Shown: piece after piece, positions 33,670 to 41,848 of the stretch | Position numbering within the stretch: the stretch's first letter is position 1 | Layout of the letters: each line of letters begins with the position of its first letter | Source of the DNA: Streptomyces sp. TLI_146 | GTDB taxonomy: Bacteria > Actinomycetota > Actinomycetes > Streptomycetales > Streptomycetaceae | DNA: 64,000 bases | Direction of reading: 5' to 3' | Assembly: GCF_002846415.1 (NCBI RefSeq) | Contig: NZ_PJMX01000002.1 | Span: forward strand, 62,001-126,000 | Made by a program: the position numbers and the translations under genes | The notes under the pieces: model-generated | The model's input: the letters and a program-made list of their open reading frames with translations, nothing else | Told to the model about the DNA's origin: nothing | Databases searched by the model: none

Positions 33670-34137
33670 ATGCACTTACGTCAGAGCCTGGCGCTGGCGA
33701 CAGCCACGGCGGCACTGGGAGGCGGCCTCGCGCTCGCACCCGCCGCCCACGCGGCGCCCGCGCACACACCGGCCGCCACCCAGCAGAGCGCGGCCGCTCC
33801 CATGGACGCGGCGGCGGCCAAGGGGAGCTGGCACCTGATCTGGGGGCCGCAGAGCCACAAGCCCACGAAGTACTGGGCCACGCCCGACTTCGTACCGCGC
33901 AGCGGCACGCTCGGTGTGAACGCGCGCTGCTGGAACGGGGGTGACGGCACCAAGTACAAGATCGACGTCGTACGGACCCAGGGCAAGAAGGTCGTCAAGA
34001 AGGGCGGCTGGGGCTACTGCAACGGCGGCTGGATGACTGTGAAGGCCTCGGTGAAGAACGGCTCCTCCTACTACATGCGCATCTACCTGAAGGGCAAGGC
34101 GCACACCGTCGAGGCCAAGGCCTACTACTACCGCTGA
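33670..34137 (+). CDS. small secreted protein, TTA codon at position 3
   Basis: A 155-residue exported protein. The signal peptide (about 1-29) ends LALAPAAHA. An Ala/Thr/Gln-rich linker leads to a mature domain of about 105 residues with KGSWHLIWGPQSHKPTKYWA, two cysteines (NARCWN and WGYCNG) and a basic, Tyr-rich end. The third codon is TTA (33676-33678), so expression should depend on the bldA tRNA and appear late in growth. I do not recognise a named family. A strong terminator follows. Confidence 0.8.
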   Translation: MHLRQSLALATATAALGGGLALAPAAHAAPAHTPAATQQSAAAPMDAAAAKGSWHLIWGPQSHKPTKYWATPDFVPRSGTLGVNARCWNGGDGTKYKIDVVRTQGKKVVKKGGWGYCNGGWMTVKASVKNGSSYYMRIYLKGKAHTVEAKAYYYR

Positions 34138-34180
34138 GAACCGCCACCCGGCCCACGCCCTCCACGTGAGCCCGGTGGCC

Positions 34181-34219
34181 CTGGTGCGGGCCGGGGATTG
34201 CGGCCCCGGCCCGCACCAG
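34181..34219. terminator. strong hairpin terminator
   Basis: CTGGTGCGGGCCGGGG (34181-34196) pairs over 16 bp with its exact complement at 34204-34219 around a 7-base loop. It lies between the secreted protein gene and the converging isoprenyl-synthase remnant and may serve both. Confidence 0.85.
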
Positions 34220-34325
34220 CACTTGCAGCCTCGCGAGCACTGGGGCAAGGGCTGCCCCCGGGCACGCATCCCCCGTCACCCGCGATACGTCGAGCCGCTG
34301 GGTGGCGGGGCAGGCGCATGGCCGG

Positions 34326-34978
34326 TCAGGGGCGTGGCGTCCGGGCGGTGAGGGCGCGGAGGAGGATCGTCGCGGCTCGTCCCAGCGGGGCTCCGGGCGG
34401 GCTCTCCAGCAGTTTCGGTCCGTGGGATTCCGCTGCGGCGAGGCGGGCGGACTGGAGCCGGACGAGTGCGCGCAGGAACGGCCGGTGCGGGGGCAGGGCG
34501 AGGTGTTCCAGGCGCGTGGCGGCTTTCAGGTCGGGGCGGATGCGTGCGGCCTGGTGGCGGACCAGCGTTCGGACCAGGGCGGGATCGGGCCGGTCGAGCA
34601 GTCCGTCACGGGTCAGGCCGCAGTCGGCGAGCGCCTCCTCGGAGATGCCGAGCCGGCCGGAGCGCAGGTCCTCGGCGAGGTCTTCGAGGAAGTCGAGCCG
34701 CTGGCCGCCGAGGATGAAGGCGCGGCACCCGGCCTCGAAGGCCTCCGTTTCGCCGGGAGGGGTGAGCAGCGAGGCGATGACCATGAAGGCGGGCAGGGCG
34801 TACGTGTCGACGTACGCCCGGAAGTCGACCTCGGTGGCGAAGCCCGTCCACCGGGCCTCCAGCTCGCCGCCCAACAGGTAGGCGCCGATGTGCGGGCGCA
34901 GGCGCGGGTGGGCCGAGGCGGTGTGGCGCAGGGCCGCGAGCACCGGGTCGAGGTGGGCGGCGTCTTCGGCCCGGTCGT
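34326..34978 (-). pseudogene. squalene/phytoene synthase-like gene, 5'-truncated
   Basis: The frame encodes the C-terminal two thirds of a head-to-head isoprenyl synthase: DPVLAALRHTASAHPRLRPH, EVDFRAYVDTYALPAFMVIA and the second Asp-rich motif in GGQRLDFLEDLAEDLRSGRL. Typical Streptomyces relatives have roughly 85 more residues at the front, including the first DxxxD motif. Upstream of DRAEDAAHLDP the frame instead gives GPNPHHPRG-like sequence with no family match, and neither other frame supplies the lost part. The first open GTG (34943) lacks a good ribosome site. Without the first metal motif, activity is unlikely; a degraded copy is the simplest reading. Confidence 0.65.
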
Positions 34979-35236
34979 CACAGTCTTGCGCTCCTCGGGG
35001 GTGGTGGGGGTTGGGGCCGGGCGTGCCCGTTGCCCCGGCGGGCTACGGCCCCCTCCCCGGTCGCTGTGCAGCGGCGGCCGTTCGCGCCGACGGGATCATC
35101 TTGGCACCCCACCCCGGGCGGCCGTCCGTTCCGCGAGAAGGCGAATGACCTGGGAACCGCTCGCTCTCCGCGTTCGGCTAACCTCCCCTAGTCGGCCGGT
35201 CGGCCGTTTCGAGACATACGGGGGCAAGGGCCTGTG

Positions 35237-35866
35237 GTGCGGATACCGGTACGGGGTGCGGTCGCGGCCGCGCTGGCGGCAGTCGTGCTGACGGGGTGCG
35301 GCGGGGCGACGGAGTCCTCGGGCAAGCCCCCTGCGCAGGCCTCCCCGGCATCCGGCGCCCCGGCGGCCTCGGGTGCCGGGACCGTCGGGGCCGCCGGATC
35401 GGCGTGCCCCCTGCCCGTGGTCTTCACCACCGCCGACCACTGGAAGGCGAAGGCGGTCAAGCTCGACGGCACCGCGCTGGACGCCCTCGCCAAGCAGGGC
35501 CCGTTCACCATGGCCTGCGAGATCGACGCCAAGCCCGCCGGGAACATCGGCTTCCTGCGTGCCTGGACCAGCAGCGCCGAGCAAGGCACCCCGCGCGCGG
35601 CGCTGGAGGCGTTCGTCGCCGCCGACAAGAACGCGGGGAAGGCGGCGTACACGGAGATCACGGCGGGCTCGCTGCCCGCCGCCGAGGTCGTGTACGAGAC
35701 GTACAGCAAGCTCCTCGACGAGTCGAAGCAGGAGCACGCCCTGGCCGTCCTCACGCCCGGCGGCGCGGTGGTCCTGCACCTGGGCGGCATGGACACCGAC
35801 GAGCACAAGGAGATGCTCCCGGCCTACGAACTGGCCAAGAAGAGTCTGCGCGCCAGCTCCCGGTAG
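35237..35866 (+). CDS. hypothetical lipoprotein
   Basis: A 209-residue lipoprotein: MRIPVRGAVAAALAAVVLTGC with lipid Cys21. It has a Ser/Ala/Pro linker, then a compact domain starting ACPLPVVFTTADHWKAKAVK, with a likely Cys pair (GSACPL and FTMACEI). The C-terminal part has SLPAAEVVYETYSKLLDESK and GGAVVLHLGGMDTDEHKEML. The pattern resembles actinobacterial surface lipoproteins with an alpha/beta fold, but I cannot name the family. GTG 35234 or 35237 may be the start; AAGGGCC lies upstream. Confidence 0.75.
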   Translation: MRIPVRGAVAAALAAVVLTGCGGATESSGKPPAQASPASGAPAASGAGTVGAAGSACPLPVVFTTADHWKAKAVKLDGTALDALAKQGPFTMACEIDAKPAGNIGFLRAWTSSAEQGTPRAALEAFVAADKNAGKAAYTEITAGSLPAAEVVYETYSKLLDESKQEHALAVLTPGGAVVLHLGGMDTDEHKEMLPAYELAKKSLRASSR

Positions 35867-36005
35867 GGGTTGCCCGGCACCGGCCAAAACGAACAAGGTT
35901 GCATTACTCGCCGGTTACTTCCGCCTCCGTCCCCCTCTCGTCAAGTGTCATCCCCCTGTGTAGCTTTCAGAGTGACGATCTTGCAGCCAGGGAGGGGAGG
36001 GGCCG

Positions 36006-36308
36006 ATGGCACAAGACGTGTTCGAGCGGGTCGACGCGCTGGTGGCGCGGTCCGCGGGTCTGCCGCCCCCGCATGTGCGGGCCCGCCTGCGTCAGGCAGG
36101 CAGGCTGACGCAGGCCGAGGTCGCGGAGGCGCTGGGGGTGCACCGTGTGCAGGTGGTGCGCTGGGAGGGCGGGAAGGCCGAGCCCCGCCAGCCGCACCGC
36201 CTGCTGTACGCCCGCTTGCTGTGCGGGCTGGCCGAGAAGTACCCGGAGGCCGCCTGCCAAGCCGGGGCCGTGCCCGCCGCGCTCGACCCGGCTCCCGACC
36301 CGCCCTAG
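36006..36308 (+). CDS. XRE-type helix-turn-helix regulator
   Basis: A 100-residue protein whose middle is a Cro/C1-type HTH: RLRQAGRLTQAEVAEALGVH then RVQVVRWEGGKAEPRQPHRL. The ATG follows GGGAGGGGAGGGG. The Pro/Ala-rich ends are probably unstructured. It stands alone, followed at once by a terminator, and lies upstream of the replication-like pair at 36660 and 38075. The palindrome at 36483-36495 might be its operator, but this is inference. Confidence 0.85.
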   Translation: MAQDVFERVDALVARSAGLPPPHVRARLRQAGRLTQAEVAEALGVHRVQVVRWEGGKAEPRQPHRLLYARLLCGLAEKYPEAACQAGAVPAALDPAPDPP

Positions 36309-36316
36309 AAACGCCG

Positions 36317-36349
36317 AAGCGGTCCCCGTCGCCACAACGGAGACCGCTT
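36317..36349 (+). terminator. hairpin terminator after the XRE gene
   Basis: AAGCGGTC (36317-36324) and GACCGCTT (36342-36349) form an 8-bp stem, extended by CCGT/ACGG after one mismatch. It begins nine bases after the stop codon. Confidence 0.75.
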
Positions 36350-36482
36350 CCCAGCTGTCGACTCAACGCACTGCAAGCTTCCGAGTCGTGAGCAGCGAGG
36401 GTGACCTCCCTGCCGGGTGAAACCTGTGGTGCCCTGGGGCACCGCGCGGTCACCGGTATGCAGGATAAGCGTGCCGCCCCGC

Positions 36483-36495
36483 GGTATGCCATACC
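36483..36495. promoter_or_regulatory. palindrome GGTATG-C-CATACC with upstream half-site
   Basis: A perfect 6-bp-arm palindrome; a further GGTATG half-site lies at 36455-36460, 28 bp away. Both are in the 351-bp gap upstream of the winged-helix/DnaB-like gene pair, so autoregulation of that pair or control by the XRE protein is possible. Apart from this and the terminator, the gap looks empty. Confidence 0.45.
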
Positions 36496-36659
36496 TGCCG
36501 TCACCTTGAACGTCTTCGGGGGTGTTTTTCCGCCCCGGCCGCCGTCTCGCTCCCCTCATGGCTTGCCCAACCTTCCGGGGACACGCCCATGCACCGCCCG
36601 CTCCGCCCGCAACGCCAGCCCCAACCACCCTGCCGCCGACGTCCGCCCGGCGGCGGCCG

Positions 36660-38057
36660 ATGACCGAGGACGTGGGCAACAGCCGTCTGGAACGGGCGTG
36701 GGAGCTGCCCGAAGAGGTCGTCATGACCCGGCTGGTCGTGGAGACCAGCGGTCTGCAACCCGAGGACCTCGGGGTGCTCGCCGCCCTGCTGCTGCGCGAC
36801 CCCCGGCTTCCCTCGACCCTCGACGCGATCCGCAAGGACCTCCAGGGGACGGGCTGGAAGATGGGCAAGGACCGCTTCGCCGGGGTCGTGGCCCGGCTCA
36901 AGAAAGCGGGCCACATCGCCCATCTGCCCGTCTTCGACGAGGACACCCAGCGGCCGACCTGGGTCACCCGGGTCTTTCGCAACCCCGCCAACAACCAGCA
37001 GTACGTCGATCTCGGCATCACCGCATCGCTGCACGTCGGCGGCGAAATGCGGGAAACCGGCAGTCCGGGCGCGGAGCGCTCGCGGGGAAGCCGGGAAACC
37101 CGCGTTCCGCCTGGCAGGAGCCGAAAGGCCGCGGATCCGGCAGCCGGATCCGCAAGTCGGCAAACCCGCGATCGGGAAACCCGCCTTTCGCCTGCGCAGC
37201 GCGCGAATGCGGATCTGCCGCCTTACGCGGATGCTCCCCCCACTCCCCCCAAGGGGGAGGAGGAATCCTCCTCCCTTCCCTCCTCCGTCCCCGCTGCGGC
37301 GCCCCAGGCGGCCGGTGAACCGGTCGCGGCCGCCGAGGAGTTCCTCGCCGAGCTGCCGGGGCGCTGGGCGTGCGGGCGCCGGACGGCCGCCGCCCTCGCG
37401 TCCCTGCTCGCGGAGTCGGCGGAGCGGCAGGGCTGGACGCTGGGGGAGGAGCTGGTGGACGAGCTGACCAGGCGGGTCCCGGGACGGCGCGATACGGCGG
37501 CGGTGCTGCGGGACCGGATCGAGGACCTGCCCCGCTTCCGCGCGCGCCGTCGCGCCGCGGCACCGGAGCCGTACCCCGGCGTGCCGGGGCCCCGGCCGGG
37601 GTGGGAGGCCGTCCGGGCCCCGCACCCGGCCGGGGCAGCCCCGGCCGTCGCGGACGTACAGGTGGAGCGGGCCCGTGAGCTGCTGCTGACGTTGACCGGG
37701 CCCTGGGTGCTGGGCCCCGAGAGCGCCGCCCGGATCGCCCCGGCCCTCGCGGCCAGGGCCCAGGAGCGTGGCTGGGAACTGGACCAGGCGCTGCGCACCC
37801 AGCTGATGTCGAACCCCGACGGGATCAACAACTACGAACTCACCCTGGAGACCGTACGGGTGGGACGGCTGCCCTATCGGCGCCCGGCCACCGCCACCGG
37901 CGCCCCGGGCGCGACGGACCCCGCCCGGCCGGGTGCCACGTGGTGCGGGCACCCCGAGTGCGACCCGGTCAGCCGGCTGCGCACGGCGCGGGGTGAGGAC
38001 GGGTTCCAGCGGTCGGGGCCCTGCCCGGTGTGCCGCGAGGGCCGGGTGAACCCTTGA
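36660..38057 (+). CDS. winged-helix protein, probable partner of the DnaB-like helicase
   Basis: A 465-residue protein starting MTEDVGNSRLERAWELPEEV. Residues about 25-115 form a winged-helix domain: LVVETSGLQPEDLGVLAALL, LDAIRKDLQGTGWKMGKDRF, ARLKKAGHIAHLPVFDED. A low-complexity linker (about 130-215) built from repeated GSRETRVPP / RQTRDRETRLSP-type units precedes two helical domains with parallel WACGRRTAAALASLLAE and WVLGPESAARIAPALAA starts. The C-terminus has a possible zinc site (WCGHPECDP with CPVCREG). Arrangement before a DnaB-like helicase suggests a replication-type loader or initiator, of plasmid or phage origin. That role is inference. Confidence 0.75.
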   Translation: MTEDVGNSRLERAWELPEEVVMTRLVVETSGLQPEDLGVLAALLLRDPRLPSTLDAIRKDLQGTGWKMGKDRFAGVVARLKKAGHIAHLPVFDEDTQRPTWVTRVFRNPANNQQYVDLGITASLHVGGEMRETGSPGAERSRGSRETRVPPGRSRKAADPAAGSASRQTRDRETRLSPAQRANADLPPYADAPPTPPKGEEESSSLPSSVPAAAPQAAGEPVAAAEEFLAELPGRWACGRRTAAALASLLAESAERQGWTLGEELVDELTRRVPGRRDTAAVLRDRIEDLPRFRARRRAAAPEPYPGVPGPRPGWEAVRAPHPAGAAPAVADVQVERARELLLTLTGPWVLGPESAARIAPALAARAQERGWELDQALRTQLMSNPDGINNYELTLETVRVGRLPYRRPATATGAPGATDPARPGATWCGHPECDPVSRLRTARGEDGFQRSGPCPVCREGRVNP

Positions 38058-38074
38058 GCGGGACGGAGCCCACG

Positions 38075-39421
38075 ATGAGCAGCCCCGACGACAGCTCCGG
38101 CGGCCCCGGGCCGTTCGCCGTGCCGTACGACAGGGAGGCCGAACAGGCGGTCCTGGGCGCGCTGCTGCTCGCGCCCGGGGCGGTCGAGGCCGTGGTGGCG
38201 GTCCTGCGTTCCGGCGCGGACTTCCACGAGCCCGCCCACCAGGAGGTCTACCGGGCCGCGCTGGCCGTGCACGACCGGCCGGGGGTGCGGGCCGACCCGC
38301 TCACCGTGGCGGCCGAGCTGGGGCGGCGCGGGTCGCTCGCCCGGGTCGGCGGGGCCGCGTATCTGCACGCCCTGGTGCAGGCGGTGCCGACCGCGGCCAA
38401 CGCCGGGCACTACGCCGAGAAGGTCGTCGAGACGGCCCGGCGCCGCCAGTTGATCCGGACGCTCACCGCCGGGCTGCAACGGGCGGGCATGGCCGAGGTC
38501 GGACCCGAGGACGCGGCCGAGGCCGTACTGGCCGAGCTGCGGGGGCTCGCGGGGGACGGCGGCGAGCGGCGCTCGCTGTGGCTGGGCGACCTCGTACCGC
38601 AGTTCGTGGACGAACTGGAGGCGGGCCGCGACCCCGACGCACTCGACACGCCCTGGCCGGACCTGAACGCGGTGGTGGAGCTCAAGCCCGGGCAGCTGAT
38701 CACGGTCGGCGCCACGACCGGCGGCGGCAAGTCGCTGTTCGCGATGAACCTGGTGGCGCACGTGGGGCTGCGCCGGGGACGCCCGGTGCTGATGGCGTCG
38801 CTGGAGATGGGCGGCAAGGAGCTGGTGGCGCGGCTGTTCGCGTCGGAGGCCACGGTCCCCCTGGACCGGCTGGTGCGCCGCCGGGTCGAGGACGCGGACT
38901 GGCAGCGGATGGCGGAGGTGACCGGGGAGCTCCAGCGGGCCCCGGTGCTGCTGGACGACACGCCCTCGCTGAGCGTGGCCACCCTGCGCTCCCGGATCCG
39001 CTGGATGGCCGCGCAGGGGCGGCCGCCCGCGCTGGTCGTCGTCGACTATCTGCAACTGCTGACCCCCGAGCGCTCCGGGCGCGCCACCACCCGGGCCCAG
39101 GAGGTCGGGGAGATCTCGCGCGGACTGAAGCTGCTCGCGGGCGAGTTCGGGGTGCCGGTGGTCGCGCTCGCCCAGTTCAACCGGGGCGCGGTGGGCCGTC
39201 GTCCGCTGGTCAGCGACTTCAAGGAGTCCTCGGCGATCGAGCAGGACTCGAACGTGATCGTGCTGCTGCACCGCGAACTCGGCGAGGACGGCGCGGATAC
39301 GGGACCGAAGGCGGGCACCGTCGAGGCCATCGTCGCCAAGAACCGCAACGGGGCCGCGGGCCGGGTCGTCGAACTCGCCTTCCAGGGGCACTACGGGCGG
39401 CTGACCTCCCTCCACGCCTAG
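38075..39421 (+). CDS. DnaB-like replicative helicase
   Basis: A 448-residue helicase. The N-terminal DnaB domain opens VPYDREAEQAVLGALLLAPG. The RecA-like C-terminal domain has Walker A VGATTGGGKSLFAM, Walker B LVVVDYLQLL, the ALAQFNRG sensor and DFKESSAIEQDSNVI, ending KNRNGAAGRVVELAFQGHYG. The length fits the DnaB family (about 450-490). I choose ATG 38075 with GGAG upstream; TTG 38054, overlapping the previous stop, is an alternative. Streptomyces have a separate chromosomal dnaB near ribosomal genes, so this copy in a different setting may come from an integrated element. Confidence 0.9.
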   Translation: MSSPDDSSGGPGPFAVPYDREAEQAVLGALLLAPGAVEAVVAVLRSGADFHEPAHQEVYRAALAVHDRPGVRADPLTVAAELGRRGSLARVGGAAYLHALVQAVPTAANAGHYAEKVVETARRRQLIRTLTAGLQRAGMAEVGPEDAAEAVLAELRGLAGDGGERRSLWLGDLVPQFVDELEAGRDPDALDTPWPDLNAVVELKPGQLITVGATTGGGKSLFAMNLVAHVGLRRGRPVLMASLEMGGKELVARLFASEATVPLDRLVRRRVEDADWQRMAEVTGELQRAPVLLDDTPSLSVATLRSRIRWMAAQGRPPALVVVDYLQLLTPERSGRATTRAQEVGEISRGLKLLAGEFGVPVVALAQFNRGAVGRRPLVSDFKESSAIEQDSNVIVLLHRELGEDGADTGPKAGTVEAIVAKNRNGAAGRVVELAFQGHYGRLTSLHA

Positions 39422-39479
39422 CCCTCCACGCCTGGGCCTCCACGCCTGGGCCTCCACGCCTGGGCCTCCACGCTTGAGT
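39410..39479. repeat. five tandem 14-bp repeats
   Basis: Units CTCCACGCCTGGGC start at 39410, 39424, 39438, 39452 and 39466; the middle three are identical. The first unit overlaps the last codons and stop of the DnaB-like gene, so array growth may once have altered its C-terminus. Confidence 0.85.
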
Positions 39480-39597
39480 GCAGGGGGAGTTGGCCCGTAA
39501 AACCGGCTGCGCGACCGGTTCGGGAAGATCATCGAGGTGGTGCGGGTTGGCGTGGGAGCAAGAGCACCAGTACCTCGAAAGAAACGGCTGAACACAG

Positions 39598-40245
39598 ATG
39601 AAGATCGCCCTGCTGGGAACCGGCAACGTCGCCAAGGTCCTCGCCCCCAAGCTGGTGTCCCTCGGCCACGAGGTCACGCTGGGCTCGCGTGACGCCGGCG
39701 ACTCCCCGGTCGCGCCCTGGGCCGAGGAGATCGGCGCGACGGTGGCGGGCATAGCCGAGGCCGCCGCCGCCTCCGAGTTCCTGATCAACACCGCGCCGGG
39801 GCTCGCCTCGCTCGACGTGCTCACCGCGGCCGGCGCCGACAACCTGCGCGGCAAGGTCGTCGTCGACGTCTCCAACGCCACCGAGGTCAAGGACGGCGTG
39901 CTGTCGGTCGTCACCCAGGAGGACGGCAGCAGCGTCGCCGAGCAGCTCCAGAAGGCCTTCCCCGAGGCCCGTATCGTCAAGACGCTCAACACGATGGCCG
40001 GACAGGTCATGGTCGACCCCGGCCGCATCCCCGGCCACCACACCGCGTTCCTCAGCGGTGACGACGCGGCCGCCAAGGCCGAGGTCGCCGCGCTGCTGAA
40101 GTCGTTCGGCTGGGGCGAGGCCCAGATCCTCGACATCGGCGACGTGGTCAGCGCCCGCGCGACCGAGGCCGCGCTCCTGCTGTTCGTCCGGCTCTACACC
40201 ACCTTCCAGAGCCCGGAGTTCAACCTCTCGGTGGCCCGCGCCTGA
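39598..40245 (+). CDS. F420H2:NADP oxidoreductase-like NAD(P)-binding protein
   Basis: A 215-residue protein with an N-terminal Rossmann motif, MKIALLGTGNVAKVLAPKLV, then VTLGSRDAGD with the Arg expected for NADPH binding. Also present are VVVDVSNATEVKDGVLSVVT and KTLNTMAGQVMVDPGRIPG, typical of the F420-dependent NADP reductase-like family. The true reaction may be reduction of F420 or simple ketone/NADP chemistry. It has its own terminator and precedes the CCR-like gene by 170 bp, at the left edge of the polyketide cluster. Membership of the cluster is not certain. Confidence 0.8.
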   Translation: MKIALLGTGNVAKVLAPKLVSLGHEVTLGSRDAGDSPVAPWAEEIGATVAGIAEAAAASEFLINTAPGLASLDVLTAAGADNLRGKVVVDVSNATEVKDGVLSVVTQEDGSSVAEQLQKAFPEARIVKTLNTMAGQVMVDPGRIPGHHTAFLSGDDAAAKAEVAALLKSFGWGEAQILDIGDVVSARATEAALLLFVRLYTTFQSPEFNLSVARA

Positions 40246-40262
40246 CCCGGCGCCCCCGCCGT

Positions 40263-40297
40263 GGCCGCGGGCCGGCGCACACCGCCCGCCCGCGGCC
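40263..40297 (+). terminator. hairpin terminator
   Basis: GGCCGCGGG (40263-40271) pairs with CCCGCGGCC (40289-40297), 18 bp after the stop of the F420/NADP-type gene. Confidence 0.6.
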
Positions 40298-40302
40298 GCG
40301 TC

Positions 40303-40320
40303 ACCCCTGCTCACAGGGGT
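40303..40320. promoter_or_regulatory. inverted repeat ACCCCTG-N4-CAGGGGT, candidate LAL operator
   Basis: Perfect 7-bp arms around CTCA, directly followed by another AGGGGT. It lies 96 bp upstream of the CCR-like gene. Related ACCCCTA(T) motifs occur in the LAL/PKS divergent region at 44947-45101. Confidence 0.5.
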
Positions 40321-40415
40321 AGGGGTGGCCCGCGAAAGCTAAGGGTTGGGCCGCGCGGAAGCCGCCCGTAACGTCGTCGGCGCCGGGTGCCGACACCGAG
40401 GGAGAGGTAACTGCC

Positions 40416-41747
40416 ATGGACGCTTTGGCCGAAGCGGTGATCGAGGGGGCCCCGCCGGGCGAGCTGGAGCGTGCCGCGGTGCCGTACGAGTACACCGCCG
40501 CGCATCTGCGCAAGGACGAGGTGGAGATCTTCGGCGACGCGGCCGACCGCGATGTGCGCAGGTCCCTGCGCGTCGGTGCGGTGCCGATGCCGGAGCTCGC
40601 CCCGGACGAGGTGCTGATCGCCACCATGGCCAGCGCCGTCGACCACCACACGCTGGCGGCCGCGACGTTCGCCCCGCGCCCCTCCTTCGCCGCGCTGGAG
40701 GAGCTGGGCCGCGAGGGCGGCTTCGAGCAGCGGCACGACCAGCCCTTCCACGCGGTCGGCTCGGACGCGGCGGGCGTCGTGGTCCGGGTGGGCTCGGCGG
40801 TGCGCCGCTGGAACGTGGGGGACCACGTGGTGGTGGCCGGGGCCTGGGTGGACTCCCAGGAGCCCGCCACCCACGCCGACGGCATGCTCAGCGGCGAGCA
40901 GCGGATCTGGGGCGCCCAGACCAACTACGGTGGCCTGGGCCACTACTCGCTGGCCCGCGCCGACCAGCTGCTGCCCAAGGCGCCCCACCTGACGTGGGAG
41001 GAGGCCGCCTCCAGCACGCTGTGCGCCTCGACCGCGTACCGGATGCTGGTGGGTGAGCGCGGCGCCCGCGTCAAGCAGGGCGACATCGTGCTGATCTGGG
41101 GCGCGGCCGGGGGCATCGGCTCCTTCGCCGTGCAGCTGGTGCGCAACGCGGGCGGTATCGCCGTCGGCGTGGTCTCGGGCGCCGACAAGGCGCGCCGGGT
41201 GGCGGAGCTCGGCTGCGACGTGGTGATCGACCGCACCGAACTGGGCCTGGACGAGAGCGGACTCGGCGCGGCGGAGCTGGGGCGCAGGCTGGGACGGGTG
41301 ATCAGGAGCGAGGTCGGGGAGGACCCGCACATCGCGTTCGACGCCACCGGCGAGGCGACGTTCGGGATCTCCGTGTACGTGGTGCGGCGCGGCGGTGTGG
41401 TGGTCACCTGCGGTTCCGGCTCCGGGGCCTGGCACACCTTCGACAACCGCTATCTGTGGATGAACCTCAAGCGGGTCATCGGGTCGCACGCCGCCAACTA
41501 CCAAGAAGCGTGGGAGTGCAACCGGCTCCTGACGCTGGGGCGGCTCTCCCCGGTGCTCTCGCGCACCTACCCGCTGGCCGAGGTCGGCGAGGCCGCCCGG
41601 CTCCTCCAGGACAACGCCCACCTGGGCAAGGTCGGGGTGCTGTGCCTGGCACCGCGTGAGGGCCTGGGCGTCACCGACCCCGCGCTGCGCGAGCGCATCG
41701 GCGAGGCGAAACTGCGGCCGTTCCACGCCGGGGCCCTGACGGGCTGA
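40416..41747 (+). CDS. ccr: crotonyl-CoA carboxylase/reductase homologue with altered CO2 pocket
   Basis: A 443-residue medium-chain reductase of the Ccr family, which normally reduces an enoyl-CoA with NADPH and traps CO2 to give an alkylmalonyl-CoA. Family blocks are clear: HAVGSDAAGVVVRVG, SGEQRIWG, LIWGAAGGIGSFAVQLVRNA (NADPH site), YLWMNLKRVIGSHAANYQEA and GKVGVLCLAPREGLGV. Of the four CO2-binding residues known from Kitasatospora setae Ccr, only His (here H358) is kept. The Asn of NYN is replaced (AVDHH, 74-78), and the Phe-Glu of WGFETN is Ala-Gln (A167, Q168). It may therefore reduce without efficient carboxylation or use another substrate. It should feed the branched extender of PKS 2. 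Confidence 0.88.
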   Translation: MDALAEAVIEGAPPGELERAAVPYEYTAAHLRKDEVEIFGDAADRDVRRSLRVGAVPMPELAPDEVLIATMASAVDHHTLAAATFAPRPSFAALEELGREGGFEQRHDQPFHAVGSDAAGVVVRVGSAVRRWNVGDHVVVAGAWVDSQEPATHADGMLSGEQRIWGAQTNYGGLGHYSLARADQLLPKAPHLTWEEAASSTLCASTAYRMLVGERGARVKQGDIVLIWGAAGGIGSFAVQLVRNAGGIAVGVVSGADKARRVAELGCDVVIDRTELGLDESGLGAAELGRRLGRVIRSEVGEDPHIAFDATGEATFGISVYVVRRGGVVVTCGSGSGAWHTFDNRYLWMNLKRVIGSHAANYQEAWECNRLLTLGRLSPVLSRTYPLAEVGEAARLLQDNAHLGKVGVLCLAPREGLGVTDPALRERIGEAKLRPFHAGALTG

Positions 41748-41791
41748 CAGATACGGGCGGGCGGTTCGGTCGACGAGTACGGGCGGACGCC

Positions 41792-41825
41792 GTCCGGCGC
41801 CGCGCGCGAAGGCGCGGCGCCGGAC
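41792..41825. terminator. bidirectional hairpin terminator
   Basis: A perfect 14-bp stem (GTCCGGCGCCGCGC at 41792-41805, complement at 41812-41825) with a 6-base loop lies between the converging CCR-like and LAL genes. Confidence 0.85.
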
Positions 41826-41848
41826 AGGGACCGTTCGAGGGCGGGCTC

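Noticed and set aside
37030..37200. Repeated GGGAAACCCGC-type units as an iteron array or mobile element
   Set aside because: They lie in frame within a low-complexity protein linker and vary too much to claim a functional array; only the neighbouring perfect palindrome is reported.
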